From contig JASANH010000497.1 of the NCBI GenBank assembly GCA_030248295.1, forward strand, positions 1-64,000: 64,000 nt of DNA, in the 5' to 3' direction. Source of the stretch: Mesodorylaimus sp. YZB2_4 (lineage: Eukaryota > Nematoda > Enoplea > Dorylaimida > Dorylaimidae). The position numbers were made by a program, and so were the translations under genes. The notes beneath the pieces are model-generated. The model searched no databases and had not been told where the DNA came from. It saw only the letters and a program-made list of their open reading frames with translations. Numbering within the stretch: the stretch's first letter is position 1; each line of letters opens with the position of its first letter. This document shows, piece by piece, positions 35,262 through 46,681 of the stretch.

Positions 35262-37506
35262 GGTCTACGACAAAATGTCCTCAACAAAATGTCCTTGGCA
35301 AAATGTCCTGAGCAAAATGTCCTGGGATAAAATGTCCTCATAATTAATGTCCTGGACAAAATATCCCCAACAAATGACCTGCGCAAAATGTCCTCAACAA
35401 AATGACCTTGCGTGAAATGTCCTGCACAATGGGCATTGTTCTCATCATATAAACGAGGTCGGTTTCACATTCCATGGTCAATCGCAGTCTTGGGAAGACT
35501 GATTTTTTAACGAATTTCTTGGCGCATGGAGCAGGAACGAGCAACTTATCGGCTTACATCTCGAAAAATGCCTCTCGAATTTTTAAAAAGCAACAAAGGG
35601 AAGAACCAACTTAAAGTTGAAGGCCATTTATTTGGGTTCCATATGAGATTATCGAACGGCAACCACTCCTGGAAATGCGTTTATTACACAAAAACGGGAT
35701 GCTTAGCAAGAGTGCACACGGATTCAATCGACGAAAATATTATCAGCGTTTCAGAGGGCGGTCACAACCATACGGCAAGTGCGGCAAAGCTGCAAGCGAA
35801 ACTGGTGGTCAATGATCTTCGAGAACGTGCCCGAGAATCTCAAGAAGCCCCTTCACAAGTTATCGCTGCTGTTACAGCTGGTATGCACCATTATATACTG
35901 CAGGGTTACAAGAGTAATCTACATGAACTCGTTTTCCTTAGGTCCAATTCAAGCCATTGCAGCTCAGATGCCGTCCATGAGCAGCATGAAGAGAACAGCA
36001 CAACGTGTGCGCCAGCGAGAAAACGCTCCAACTCCGTTACCTTTATCGCTAGGTACTTGATTTGGAGATTCCTGCGCAATATGCGACAACGCTGGCAGGG
36101 GAACCATTTTTGCTATTCGACAGCGGACCAGCTCAGGATCGAATTATCGTCATCGGAACGGTCGAAAATCTGGAGATGCTCTCCCAGAGCCAACACTGGT
36201 TTTGCGATGGTACGTTCAAAACGGCGCCTCCACTGTTCCACCAGCTGTATACGGTACATGGCTTGAAGTATGTATCCAGAGAATATTTTGATCTTAACTT
36301 TTCTAAACTCCTTTTTTACCTTTGATTAGCAATGGAAGCGTCATGCCAGCGGTTTATGCGCTATTGCCAAATAAGCAAGGAGAAACATATTGAAGGCTTT
36401 TCCGTGAATTGAAAAGACTTCGTCCATATCTAGCGCCTACGTCGATCATGACCGATTTCGAATTAGCCGCAATCAATGCATTTCGTGACGAGCTCCCACA
36501 AACGCAGCAGCGTGGGTGTTTCTTTCATCATAGCCAGCGTCTGGAGAAAATTGCAAGAACTCGGACATGCCCGCCGCTACGAAAATGACGCAGCGTTTGC
36601 GTTGCAAGCGAAAAAGCTGTCGACACTGGCATTCGTTCCACCTCATGATCAAATTCCAGCTTTCGAAATTCTGGCTGAGTCCTTACCAGGAGAATTGGAT
36701 CAGCTGGTGGATTATTTCGAGGACACATGGATTGGCCGTCGACGAGGCAATGGTCGTCGAAACCCACCGTTTGCAATCGAACTTTGGAATTGTTACAACG
36801 CCATATTGCAAGGTAAGTTTAAGCCCAGTTTACAGATTATGTACATTAAGTTAAACTATGGTAAATAATAGGCTGGGCGAAAACCAACAATTGGTGCGAG
36901 GCATGGAATCGAGGCTTTCTTCAACTTGCCGGCGCCGAACATCCATCGTTCTAGAAGTTCATCGATTTGCTCAAGAAAGATCAAAGCGTCAACGAGCTCA
37001 AAATCGAGCAGTACATCGCTGGTCAGCCTCCTGCTCCCTCCAGGAGGCGATATCGTGACTGCGCACAAAGAATTTCTCGCATAGTGGGCCGTTACAATCA
37101 CGAATGGCTGAACGCGGGTGAAAATGGAGGGCTTATCGATTATCTCAGAGGATTAGCTCACAACTTCGATTTCTGATCTGAGTGTTTGATTTTTGCTCTT
37201 CTTTCTGATTCCTGATATGATCTGATGACGTGCTTTATTCTACGTTATTCCGTTCTCAGTATTTTGCTCACGACAAGGAAATTTAAACAGTTCAGCAGTT
37301 GAACCCCTCAGCAAAACAACGCTGGTAGGACATTTTAGGTCCAGGATTTTGTGCCGAGGACAAAATGTTCAGAACATTTTGTTGAGGATATTATTTACAG
37401 GACATTTTATCTTAGGACATTTTGCCCCAAAACATTTTGCTCCAGGATATTTTGTTCAGGACATTTTGTCAAGGACATTTTGTTCAGGATATTTTGTCGT
37501 GACACC
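35262..37506 (+). mobile_element. MULE (Mutator-like) DNA transposon with FLYWCH domain
   Basis: Ends are GGTCTACGACAAAATGTCC (left) and the inverse of GGTGTCACGACAAAATATCC (right), flanked by an 11-bp duplication GAAAGAAAAAG (35251-35261; 37507-37517). Behind each tip the inverted repeat consists of about ten short units of CAAAATGTCCTg (35270-35435; 37326-37500). The single gene runs left to right. The matching unfilled site is at 59298-59308 in another copy of repeat E. Tandem-unit terminal repeats and a 9-11 bp duplication fit the MULE superfamily. Confidence 0.88.
35526..37176 (+). pseudogene. MULE transposase, FLYWCH zinc finger plus DDE domain
   Basis: Exon 1 (from 35526) encodes a FLYWCH finger: KGKNQLKVEGHLFGF, WKCVYYTKTGCLARVHT, EGGHNHTA. 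Then comes an intron at 35881-35941 (GTATGC..TTAG) that keeps frame into PIQAIAAQMPSMSSMKR. The MULE domain follows: HWFCDGTFKTAPPLF (first catalytic D), an intron at 36268-36329 (GTATGT..TTAG), NGSVMPAVYALLPNKQ, then IMTDFELAAINAF (second D) and GCFFHHSQ. A third intron (from about 36811, GTAAGT) leads to WAKTNNWCEAWNRGF and a C-terminal helix ending NFDF at 37176. It is inactive here: one extra base near 36056, in-frame stops near 36394 and 36952. Intron boundaries survive, so decay is fairly recent. Confidence 0.85.
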
Positions 37507-37744
37507 GAAAGAAAAAGCAAGGGAGGTGGATATCCACTACAAAATAACCCAATTTCAACCTACTTACAATTATTCACTGTCTGTGTCGAGTTTGTGCAAA
37601 TACTTGGGGATCATTTGCACAGAGCCTGCTCCATGACCCCCCTGGGAAATGACTTCCCTGTAAATGAGCTAGTATACAAGGCCTACGAGTAACTTTTTTT
37701 GTGTCTACAGAAGGAGTTTGCATCATCGAAGTATGTAATACAAC

Positions 37745-38882
37745 TGAAAAACAAGGCATTTCTACATCCTTCAAATGTGAACGTGAATTGGACACGGACA
37801 GTACTGTGAATAATTGTAAGTACGTGAACTATTCAAGTATGAACCAAGAGAAATCGCCGACAGCAGTTTAATAGGTGCCTCAGTGCATCTATTTGCATAA
37901 TACATCTAAAGTGCACCAGATGCACAGACTATTTGTTATCCTGCCTGGCGGGGCCGAGCGAGACCGAGAGGTCGAGCTCGACTGGTTTTCCTATTGTTCT
38001 GAGAAATCGACATGACTGGACGAGGATCGCCTACATACAGAAAGGCCCTCCTCAATCGGCCCGTCAGGTAATGATCCTCGCTCCGACTGACGAGTGTGGC
38101 CGACCCTACTCTGCATGAGTCTTCGTAGTGTTGGCGTAGTGGCTTTTGTAGAATAAGCTAACGTCGACACTCAGGCTGCGTGACTGTGATCATACCTGAC
38201 CCCTTACACCACGCCCGGCAGTCCCGTACTACCATAAGAGGACACCGGTTTCAGCAGAGACCCCTTGAGAGTATGCTAATCCAAGTCCCACCACAGGCCC
38301 TCCAAATGGGTTCGACAAATAGAAGGTTAGCCTCACGAATTTAGACCAAAGCAAGCTTGCTTATCGTTAGTCCAAACTGGATCGAGTGAATGTAGAACAT
38401 ACACTATGAGGACAACTGGCGATCATTCATCGAAGTTCGGGACCAGGCTTCGTGCGCCTCGCCTGTAATCTTGATATTCCATCATCCAATCGGCGTTGCA
38501 CACTTGCGCAAGGTGGCGCCAATTCAAAATTCATCACAAAAGGCCCTCCTTAATGGCGGGAAATTTGAAAATTAGTGAGACAGGCTGGATCAGACTGTTG
38601 ATGAGCTGCTAATCTGGAATGTTCGCACCCAACTCGTCTCATTATTTTCGTTAAATTTTTTTTTATCTAGTGGAGGGGGGAACTTCGTCAGGTGTCTACT
38701 CATTTTAGCCAGAACCCGAAGCCATTCTTGACCTTCTGTGCGTGATCATGTTTGCCAGCAATGCAAACGTGTCACATTCTCAGCCAGCCACGCCTGCACC
38801 CAAGCCAAATGTGCATTGGAAGTAGGCTCTGTGCGGGTGTTACCTTGTATAGTATCATTCGACTACGAGAACTCGCATCGCT
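37745..38882. other. No gene recognised
   Basis: Unassigned stretch upstream of the VWA-like gene. No repeat shared with the window was noted and no domain appears in its short frames. Confidence 0.35.
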
Positions 38883-39927
38883 ATGTGGCCCCTGGAATCC
38901 CTGTTCTTCACCCTCCTGATCAATACCCGCGGCCAACTCATCAATGGCGAATCGTTGAACGTCGATTTGTACATCGGAAATCTCAGAACTCAAATAAACA
39001 ACAACGATATCGTGGCCATCAAGAAAGTTTTTCTCGAAGGTCTTCCCAGATTGTTTAAAATAGGCGAAGAAAGCACTCGTATTTCTTTCGGGTATCAAAT
39101 TCAAGAAAACGGTAGGAGCTATAAGTATGTGTTGGAAAACCCCACTGGAAGCATGTCGGCTGTTGAGAAGATCTTAATAGACTATTTTACGCTTTATTCA
39201 AGCGGTAGTTTTTGCACAATAGATTCAATGAATTCTTTAGTCTTGGAAGGAAATCCATCGAGGCCGAGAAGTTTTCTTCTTCTTTCTACGGAAGAACCAT
39301 TTGATCTTTCAGAAAATCCAAATGCTAGAATCAGAATGCAAGAACTGCTTGATGCTGACTTTCTGATTTTCTGCATATACCCAGGCGGGATTGCTAGAAG
39401 ATGTTCCGCCAGATTTCGTTGGTGGAAACAAAGACCACTTGTTCCCCTTGCCCGAAGATTTTCCGAGCAGTTTCACCGTCGATTTTTAGAAATCAGTGAA
39501 AGAAAAATGGGAGCGTGAGTTGTGCAATCTCGAAGAAGCCTGTTTCTACAAGGGCAATGATCAAAGCGAATGCAGCAATGATCTGTTTTCGACAGCTCCG
39601 CTAAACATTTCAGATTTGGCTGGGGACTGCACGAAAGTGGGGCCCAGCCATTCCATTGATAGACACCCGTGCAATGCAGCCGAGTGCGAGACAATGTGCA
39701 GCAACATGTGGCCATGGTCAGGACCAACCCCCGACTGCAGCTCCATTTGTGGCCCAACCCAAGTGACTCGAAACGGCCCTGTTCCCTTGAAGAATCTCGA
39801 GTTTTGTCCCCTGTTTTACAAATGTCCCGGGTGCACTGGACGTGGATCTGGTGTGATCATTCCACCACAAAGTTTATACTTTTGGGGGCTACTAGCATCA
39901 GGCATTTTCTGCCTTCACTTGATTTAA
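38883..39927 (+). pseudogene. Secreted VWA-like protein, possibly GPI-anchored (interrupted)
   Basis: The start MWPLESLFFTLLINTRGQ is a plausible signal peptide. The next about 150 residues follow a von Willebrand A-like order: strand LNVDLYIGN, helix NDIVAIKKVFLEGLPRLF, strand RISFGYQI, then RPRSFLLLST and ADFLIFCIYPG. The metal-site DxSxS box is not present. At about 39384 the frame moves by one into GLLEDVPPDFVGGNKDH and FPLPEDFPSSFTVDF, then a TAG (39487-39489) and KSVKEKWERELCNLEEACF, a cysteine-rich module (CETMCSNMWPW, CSSICGPTQ, CPLFYKCPGC), and a hydrophobic tail (SLYFWGLLASGIFCLHLI) typical of a GPI signal. No good donor site explains the frame change. Pseudogene or indel errors; the family call is inference from fold pattern only. 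Confidence 0.45.
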
Positions 39928-40867
39928 CTGATCCGCAACAAAATTATTTTTCTCAGAAAAACACACAAAAAACTAAAAAAACGAATTTCCACGATTTTTA
40001 ATTCGCCTTTAAGACTGATCTTGTTTTGTGGGGCTGTCAGGACACTGGGCAATAATTTATAAGACTTGGAAAAAACCAAAAAGTTTTAATCAGGTATTTT
40101 TAAAAAATCATTGGAGCAGAGTTAATTTTCAAGCCATTTTTCGTTTTTTTTTGGTTTATATAAAAAAAAAGTGGTTTTTATAAAGGAATTTGACATGGCG
40201 GCGCTTGTTTTTCAATAAACTGAATCGGGATATTGCAGACTATTGTTACATGATATGGGAAAATACAGATTAGTTTTTTAAAATTTTGTGGGCCTTAGCC
40301 CGTTTTTGTCTCTAGCCAGCCAGCAGTCAAACTTTGATGCGGTTGGGTAAACCTAAAAGGCGCTCCCGCTCCCAATTACTAAATGCCAGTCCCTATATGT
40401 TCGTGTTTCACATCCCGCTCCTTTGCACACTTCCACGATGAGGGGAAACTGACCAATGTCCATTGGACGGGTGAAAAAAGTGGACATGGCCAGGGCGATG
40501 GACCAGGATCGACCGATCCGACCCTAGGCCTGGATACTGATCCGATCTGATCCGACTGATCCGCTTCAAAAAATTAAAGATTGGTGGGGATGATGTGACC
40601 AACCTGCTGTGTTTCATCGCCTGTCTTCTTCTATCAGACCACTCCAAAGGACATGGGAGAATTAACCAGCGACTAATTCGGGATTAAATGCTGATTTGAG
40701 AGAAAAAACTGGATTTTCTCATCATAGCTTGCCACACTTTATCGTGCTCAAGCAGATTCAGTGGAAAAAATTTTGGTTTTGATCCGGCTGATCCAGCTGT
40801 CGGATCGGATCGGTGGATCGGTCGATGCTGGCCGATGAACGATGCCATCTCCACGAAGACATTTGCA
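39928..40867. other. No gene; repeat fragment
   Basis: A/T-rich sequence. 40275-40450 is similar to 45700-45850 (CGTTTTTGTCTCTAGCC, CAGTCAAACTT), so it carries a piece of SINE family B. Several GATCCG/GATCGG words occur at 40.5-40.83 kb. Confidence 0.4.
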
Positions 40868-41850
40868 TGCCTCCACTGAGAGCCAGGTCCAGCTTACGAC
40901 TACTACAGGACTTATACTTGGCGCATTGATTCACAAAAGATGATATATTCGACTTGACACAGCGCTCAATTTTTCAATCATTAGCATATGCTCCCACCAA
41001 TCATACATATACTGTATATATCTCAAAACAATCATAGGTGCACGTTTGTCGAGCTTGCTCATCTGTATAGCTGGTCCAGCTCACGACTACTACAGGACTT
41101 ATACTTCGCGCACTGATTCACAAAAAAATGACATATTTGACTTGACACAGCACCTACTTCTTCAATCATCAGCATATGCTCTTTTCAATCATACAGATAT
41201 AAATCTGAAAACAATTATTGGTGCAGGTTTTTCGAAATTGCTTATCTGTATAGCTGGTCCAGCTTACGACTACTACATGACTTATACTTGGCGCACTGAT
41301 TCACAAAAAATGACATATTCTACTTGACACAGCACTTACTTTTTCAATCATTAGCATATGCCCCCATGTATCATACAGATATAAATCTTGAAACAATCAT
41401 AGGTGCACGTTGGCTGAGCTTGCTCATCTGTATAGCTGGTCCTGCGCACGACTACTACAGGACTTATACTTGGCACACTGATTTACCAATAAACGACATA
41501 TTCGATTTAAACTAACACTTTCTTTTCCGAGCACCAGCATATGCTCCTACCAATAATACAAATATAAATCTAGAAACAATTATTGCTGCAGCTTTTTCGA
41601 ACTTGCTTATCTATGTATATAGCTGCTCTAGCTCACGTTTACTACAGGACTTATACTTGGCGCACTGATTCACAAAAAATGACATATTCCACTTGACACA
41701 GCACCTACTTCTTCAATCATCAGCATATGCTCTTTTCAATCATACAGATATAAATCTGAAAACAATCATAGGTGCACGTTTTTCGAGCTTGCTTATCCGT
41801 GTAGCTGGTCCAGCTCACGACTACCACAGGACTTATACTTAGCAGGGACA
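40868..41850 (-). repeat. Satellite array, 182-bp monomer, reverse orientation
   Basis: About five monomers matching the reverse complement of the 1-10.3 kb array (AGCATATGCTCCCACCAATC, GTGCACGTTTGTCGAGCTTG, CGACTACTACAGGACTTATAC). Its right edge at about 41850 abuts sequence similar to SINE family B. Confidence 0.93.
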
Positions 41851-41975
41851 CCTGGACAGGGCACCGACCCCCTCGGACGATGGGGCTGTGATCCCTGTTC
41901 ATGCTGGTTTGGCTTTGGTCACTTCACCGCTCCGATCACCTCGGAAGTACTGGGTGAGTCACCCTCAGCCTAGTG
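41846..41975 (-). mobile_element. SINE family B fragment
   Basis: Matches 45845-45975 (CCTGGACAGG(G)CACCGAC, CGGACGATGG, GGTGAGTCACCC, GTGCAAG). Only the body is present; the tRNA-like head is missing. Confidence 0.55.
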
Positions 41976-41989
41976 TGCAAGTGTAGAAG

Positions 41990-42535
41990 GCAGTCGATTT
42001 ATTTAGAGGACATTATGTGGCAGAGAGTGGCTTTTCAAGAGCACTTTTGCTTTCCGACCGCGATGCTCTCAGTTCGACTCCTTCACGGATCAGAATTTTT
42101 GGTTTTTGTTTCTCTTCCTTCCACGAGACAGAGGAACGTTATTGCGAACAAGGAATATGAGGGTGGTCCTTGACTTTTTTGCCCAGTCAGAGATAAGGTT
42201 TCAGGCGTGACAGATGCATAAAAGAAGTACTTAATTTGTTGTTTTTCCTGCCGCCTGTATATCTCAGTACATATTCGAAAAACCTGTGCATTTCGTCAGT
42301 AAGAGTTTCTGACTAGTATGAAATGATCGATCGGAGAGGTGTTTTGGGCCAAACTAGTTTGCAGCAAAAAAACGAAAAAGGGTCTTACTCTTTCCCAAAC
42401 AGTCTTTTATGACGGACTCGAAACTTTTCGACCAGCCAATGCGCAGAGTGGAAGCAGGGCTCAGGATGGCTGGTCTACTCGGCCACTGCTAAACGCAACC
42501 ACGGTCTAGGAAAAATGTCTGAGCAGAAGCTGCTT
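41990..42535 (+). repeat. LINE leader, attached to LINE coding sequence
   Basis: Same leader as 31455-31985. Here it is joined at about 42537 to a reverse transcriptase frame, which links the leader repeat to this LINE family. The endonuclease that should lie between is missing. Confidence 0.65.
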
Positions 42536-42539
42536 TTTT

Positions 42540-44670
42540 TGCATTCGCATCGGCAGAGGCTGTCGTCAGGGAGATCCTCTATCAGCCTATCTTTTCATTA
42601 TATGCATGCAAGTTTTTGTCTCTTCCTTCAAAACTAAATTGTCTTCTTCGGCCTTGTGTCTTGCTCCCTCAAAAATCCCCATTTTGTGTTTTGCAGATGG
42701 TGCCGTTACTACTCATCGATCCTCTAGATCGATCCTCAGGAGTTTTGAACTTTTCCGAGAGTTTGGCAAACTTTCTGGACTGACTCTTAATCCAAATAAA
42801 ACTATAATCTTGCGTCTAAAGCAGGACCACCCCTCTGTTCTGGATGCTCTCGGTTGCCGCATTGAACGTGGAGCGGTGAACTACTTGGGAGCTTGGCTAA
42901 ATTTGTTAATGAAGAAAATCAATATAAATCGAATTTCAAAAAAAGAGTGGAAACTTATGACTGTCTTCTAAATCGGTGGAAACTACGTGGTCTCAGTCTG
43001 ATTGGACGTAATCTCATAGTTAAAACCTTATGCTTATCACAGCTCACGTATCCTTTTCAGTTTCTGGTTCCTGGTGAGTCTATTTTGCAAGCATATCAAA
43101 AATCTACAGAATTTTTTATTTGGCGTTCTCCCATGAAGGTTAAACGTGTTACTGCAATCTCTCCTCTTTCTAAGGGCGGCCTAAAAATAATTGATATCCG
43201 TTTTTATGCTTCTAGTCTACGCATTGCCTGGTTAGCTCGGTTTTGCGCAGATCCAAATCTTCCTGGCTGGCGAGCCCATCTAAACAACCTTCTTAAACCC
43301 TTCGGAGGCGTCTCTTTCTTGGCCTGTGATTTCGACATGAAATATTTTCGAACTCGTTTTCCCATTTTTTATAAAGCTGCCCTAAATGATTGGTTTTTCC
43401 TTCCCAAAGGTCCGTGTCCTTTCCAAAATGTATCCAAATTGTCTCGAATTATTATTTGGCATAACAAGGATCTTTTGATTGGCAAAAGACTTTTCTTTTT
43501 ATTGTCATGGGCTGAGTCAGGTATCTTCTATGTAGGTCAATTTTTCGACTCAAAGGGTTCTTTTCTATGTTTTGATATTTTTCGGGATCGCTTTAATCTT
43601 TGTTCCCCCTCGATTGGTTTCGCTGGGCTCAGGTTAGAGACTGCATCCCGGCTCTGGCGCATTATTTTTCACGATCATTTTGATCAGATCCAGGATATTC
43701 AGTACTTGATTCCCCCTGCTCCTATTTTCTTCCACCCCACTTCCTGTTCCTATAAGCCATTATTAGGCTATCGTAAGATTTTCTATTCCCCACTCTCTAG
43801 TTCCGTGTATTCTCCTCCCACCTCTGAACGCTCATGGATACGAGATCTTGGTATTTCTGAAATAGTGCCCTTCTTTCGCCTATTACCTCGACTAAAATTA
43901 CCCTCCTGGCACATAAGTTTCCAATGGAAAGTTTTGCATAGGCTGATTCCCACAAGTCGATTCTTATTCTTAAGGAAAATAAAACCATCCGAAACTTGTC
44001 CTCTGTGTGACGAGTCACCTGATGATTTCGAGCATTATTTCTTCTACTGTGTTTTCTCACGTGCATTGTGGGCAGATTTAGAAGATAAGTTACAGAGCGT
44101 AGGAGTAGATTTTTTTTGACGAAAGTGGATTGTCTCTTAGGCGCGCCAAATCAAAATATCTCTGTGAATTTATTGTTGTTATGGACGAGAATCTTCATTT
44201 ATAAGTGCCGCATGAAGAATGTCATTCCATCGAGTCATGCACTTTTTGCTTTCATACGATCTGAATTTTTCTTGTTTAGAGCTTTACAACGGAATCATCC
44301 AAATTTTGAGAATATGTTCAGGATACTTTTTGACATGTAAGGCCTGATGTTGAACTCTAGGATCTGACATGAACCAATCTGAGCTAACATCCCGGGTGCA
44401 TGCGATCATGGGAAGCAGTGAAGTGCACTGTCTATTGCAGTCAACGCTTCGGCTGTAACCCACGATATATCCTCTCCTAGATGATAACCGGTGCGCTCAG
44501 AAAGGGGATTGGACTGTGAATCGGGTTTGGCAGACGGTTTTCTTTTTATGTTCCTTTTTGCTCAACATTGCTTCGATTCGTAATTGTTCGGTTCACATCT
44601 CTAGCTTTTTTGCCTTGTTGTACTCCTGCCGCCAATGTACTTTTTTCTTGGGAAATAAAACTTTAAAAAA
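42540..44670 (+). mobile_element. LINE (L1/Tx1-like), internally deleted, with 3' end
   Basis: Coding starts inside reverse transcriptase: RIGRGCRQGDPLSAYLF (domain 4), then LCFADGAVT at the catalytic box (a YADD variant) and LTLNPNKT. A second frame (to about 44119) carries the long C-terminal part with LSLIGRNLIVKTL, KGGLKIIDIRF and a cysteine-histidine motif CPLCDESPDDFEHYFFYC, the zinc-like element of these LINEs. A third frame (44116-44340) ends the protein. AATAAA and an A-run at 44655-44672 mark the 3' end. Two frame changes (near 42.9 and 44.1 kb) and missing endonuclease make it inactive. Confidence 0.85.
42893..44340 (+). pseudogene. LINE ORF2 C-terminal region
   Basis: 408 open codons from 42893, then 74 more in another frame. 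Landmarks: YPFQFLVPGE, EFFIWRSP, SPLSKGGLKIID, WRAHLNNLLKPFGG, FQWKVLHRLIPTSRFLF, CPLCDESPDDFEHYFF, LWADLEDKL, then FIYKCRMKNVIPSSHALF. This arrangement (thumb, connector, CCHC, LFKSRMKN-like end) is standard for L1/Tx1-clade ORF2. Confidence 0.8.
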
Positions 44671-44689
44671 AATGAAAAATGTTGCTCGG

Positions 44690-45195
44690 TTCACGGCTGT
44701 CTTGGCTCGAACGGCTTATCCGTGACCCGAATGCACCTCGGACTCGCCTAGGCTTGCGGTATTTAGCGAGTCGGGGGTTTACCTTTTCTGCTGCAGTTCG
44801 ACTATGATATCAGTAACCTGGGTGTTGCAATCGGCACCTTTTAAGGCAGCATCCTTGATGCGTACACCTGGGTTTCCAGTTCGCCTATTCGTTAGGTTTT
44901 CTCTCCTGAAGCAGCAGCGACCGAGCTAATTTGTAATAATCGGTTTATAACGATGGGAGGGCAGAGCGTTTATCACAGTTGGCTTCAGGACGGACCTCTT
45001 TCTCGAGTGGTCTCTTGGTTCGATGCCGAAGGGCGACCTCGTCCATGGCAGGACTTGACGGTCTTAGTGGATCACAACCTGTCTTATTTCCGATATATTC
45101 AGTTGATATCGGCTGTTCCAGTGTTATGGAAACAATTGTTGGCCGATATGCCTCTAGGGGATCCCGACTGTAGGGGCATGGGCCACACCCGCTAA
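44690..45195 (+). mobile_element. Second LINE fragment, ORF2 connector region
   Basis: Reads LIRDPNAPRTRLGLRYL and, after several stops, GGQSVYHSWLQDGPLSRV, SWFDAEGRPRPWQDL and FRYIQLISAVPVLWKQLL. This is the WFD..G....F..L.....L.Y.Q...AIP..WK region seen between thumb and CCHC motif in Tx1-like LINEs. It abuts the A-tail of the previous LINE. Badly decayed. Confidence 0.6.
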
Positions 45196-45297
45196 AATTA
45201 AATCAGAAAAACAACGAAATATCATATAAAAATTTCTTCTGCCGGTTTCGCTTGATCATAAAGATGGCTAGTAGGCACTACTGTTGGAAATGCCCTC

Positions 45298-45420
45298 AAG
45301 GTCAAGGTCAGAATTCTGTCAAAACCATGATTGACCCTTGAATAAAGTCAGGGTCAAGGTAGTAAAATTTTTTGGGGTCTGGTCGAGGTCAGGGTCATGT
45401 CAGAATTTCTTGCACCCAGT
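45298..45420 (+). repeat. Cluster of AGGTCA-type words
   Basis: Repeated CAAGGTCA, AGGGTCAAGGT and GAGGTCAGGGTCA in loose tandem. A similar cluster lies at 47452-47553. May be a simple repeat or nuclear-receptor half sites. Confidence 0.5.
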
Positions 45421-45619
45421 CAGAGTATTCTGACAGCGAAAGAAAGTAAATTTAGTGAAATGTCGGCGAAAAAATTTTCAAGCTTCTGCCTTCCTGCGTG
45501 GGGATCTGGGGGGGGGGGGGCAGTTTTACAGTTCTGAATCCCAAGGCATGTCCTAAATTCTAGGACAGTCATAAGTCATTTCACAATCAGCTTGGTGTCC
45601 CACCCGTGGACACCAAGCT

Positions 45620-46085
45620 GACTCGAGTTCAGAATGACCTCGACCATGTCCTGAGACATTTCCTAGTCCCAGCAGCGCTGCCAGGCGCGGGCAATCGTCT
45701 TTTTTATAAAATTTTTTGCGGGTCGAAGCCGGTTTCGCCTCTAGCCGGCCAGCCCAGCCGGCAGTCAAACCTTCTAAGCAGGGCTGTGCGGGGGCACACA
45801 GCAGCGTCCCTTTGCGTGTCTCCACTATGCACCTCCACGCGAGGGCATCCTGGACAGGACACCGACTTCCTCAGACGATGGCGGGCGGGCTATGAACCCT
45901 GTCATTGTTCGGCAACCGAGACTGTGTTTGGCTTGGCTTGGAGCACCTCGGCGGTACCGGTGAGTCACCCACGGCCTGGCGTGCAAGGTCAGCGAGTGTT
46001 CATGGCTCGCAAAGCGACCTCCATGACCGGGGATCGAACCCGGGACGAGTCCAGCCACTCGCTACCACACAATACGGAGAGACGA
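45620..46085 (-). mobile_element. tRNA-derived SINE, family B, copy 1
   Basis: On the minus strand from about 46085: A box-like TGGTAGCGAGTGGCTGG, B box GGTTCGATCCC, then a body with CGCTGACCTTGCACGCCAGG, GGTGACTCACCGG and, further on, GTCCTGTCCAGGATGCCC and GCCGGCTAGAGGC. Other copies: 47.58-47.82 kb, 58.59-59.06 kb and fragments at 40.3 and 41.9 kb. Confidence 0.7.
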
Positions 46086-46269
46086 CTGCAGAATCCGTCC
46101 TTGATCTTGAGCAATTGTGAGCTGGCCATTTTGGAGGAATTTTTAGGGGAATCTTTTGGCGTCTCTAGATTTCGACACTTTGCCGTAGTTTTTTTGACCC
46201 GCAAAAACGGTTCTTTTTGAGCTGAACTAAAATTCTGTCATCCCTTTTCCAGCATTGAGGCCAAAAACT

Positions 46270-46681
46270 GACGACAGGATCCCATCATCATCATTTTACT
46301 CCAGACCCAAGCAAATACATACACTTGACAGAGCAGGGGGACACAATATCAATTAAACTTGTAGGCATGATCAACTTACGAGCATACATAATCCCATCTA
46401 CAGAATCCTGTGAAACAGGGAACACAAAACCCTGTATGTGGCCTCAAAATTATGACTTGGAAAAACAAGAATTCCCAAATGGCAAAGCTTATAAAATAAA
46501 TTCACTTCGGCACGTTTACAGAGCTAATATAATGTTGACCAGCCTGCCTTACATAGCCGAGGCATCATCGCGACGTAGTAAAATTATTCAAATACAATCG
46601 CACAGCCAACTTCGACTGGTAATGGGTTCCCAGCTTACACGCACAGTATGTATTTCTGGCCTAAATTTTGTGGTCTGCTAA
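46270..46681 (+). CDS. Unidentified exon-like frame
   Basis: Open frame reading PDPSKYIHLTEQGDTISIKL, MINLRAYIIPSTESCETGN, MWPQNYDLEKQEFPNGKAY, and LRHVYRANIMLTSLPYIAE before a stop at 46681. Composition is protein-like and unlike a repeat, but I recognise no domain. It could be a host exon. Confidence 0.25.

Larger units (their letters stand above)
35200..37744 (+). repeat. Repeat E copy split by the MULE
   Basis: 35200-35261 plus 37518-37744 correspond to 59262-59546 (GATGAGAAAGGAAA, AGATATG, CAAATACTTGGGGATCAT, GGGAAATGACTTCCCTGTAA, GTCTACAGAAGG, TTGCATCATCGAAGTA). The other copy lacks the MULE. Confidence 0.75.

Noticed and set aside
38738-39058. Alternative frame overlapping the VWA-like start
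   Set aside because: Composition is shadow-like; the frame beginning at 38883 has a signal peptide and ordered hydrophobic pattern.
46000-46085. tRNA gene on the minus strand
   Set aside because: B box is excellent, but the distance between boxes and the missing cloverleaf pairing, plus shared downstream body in other copies, point to a SINE.
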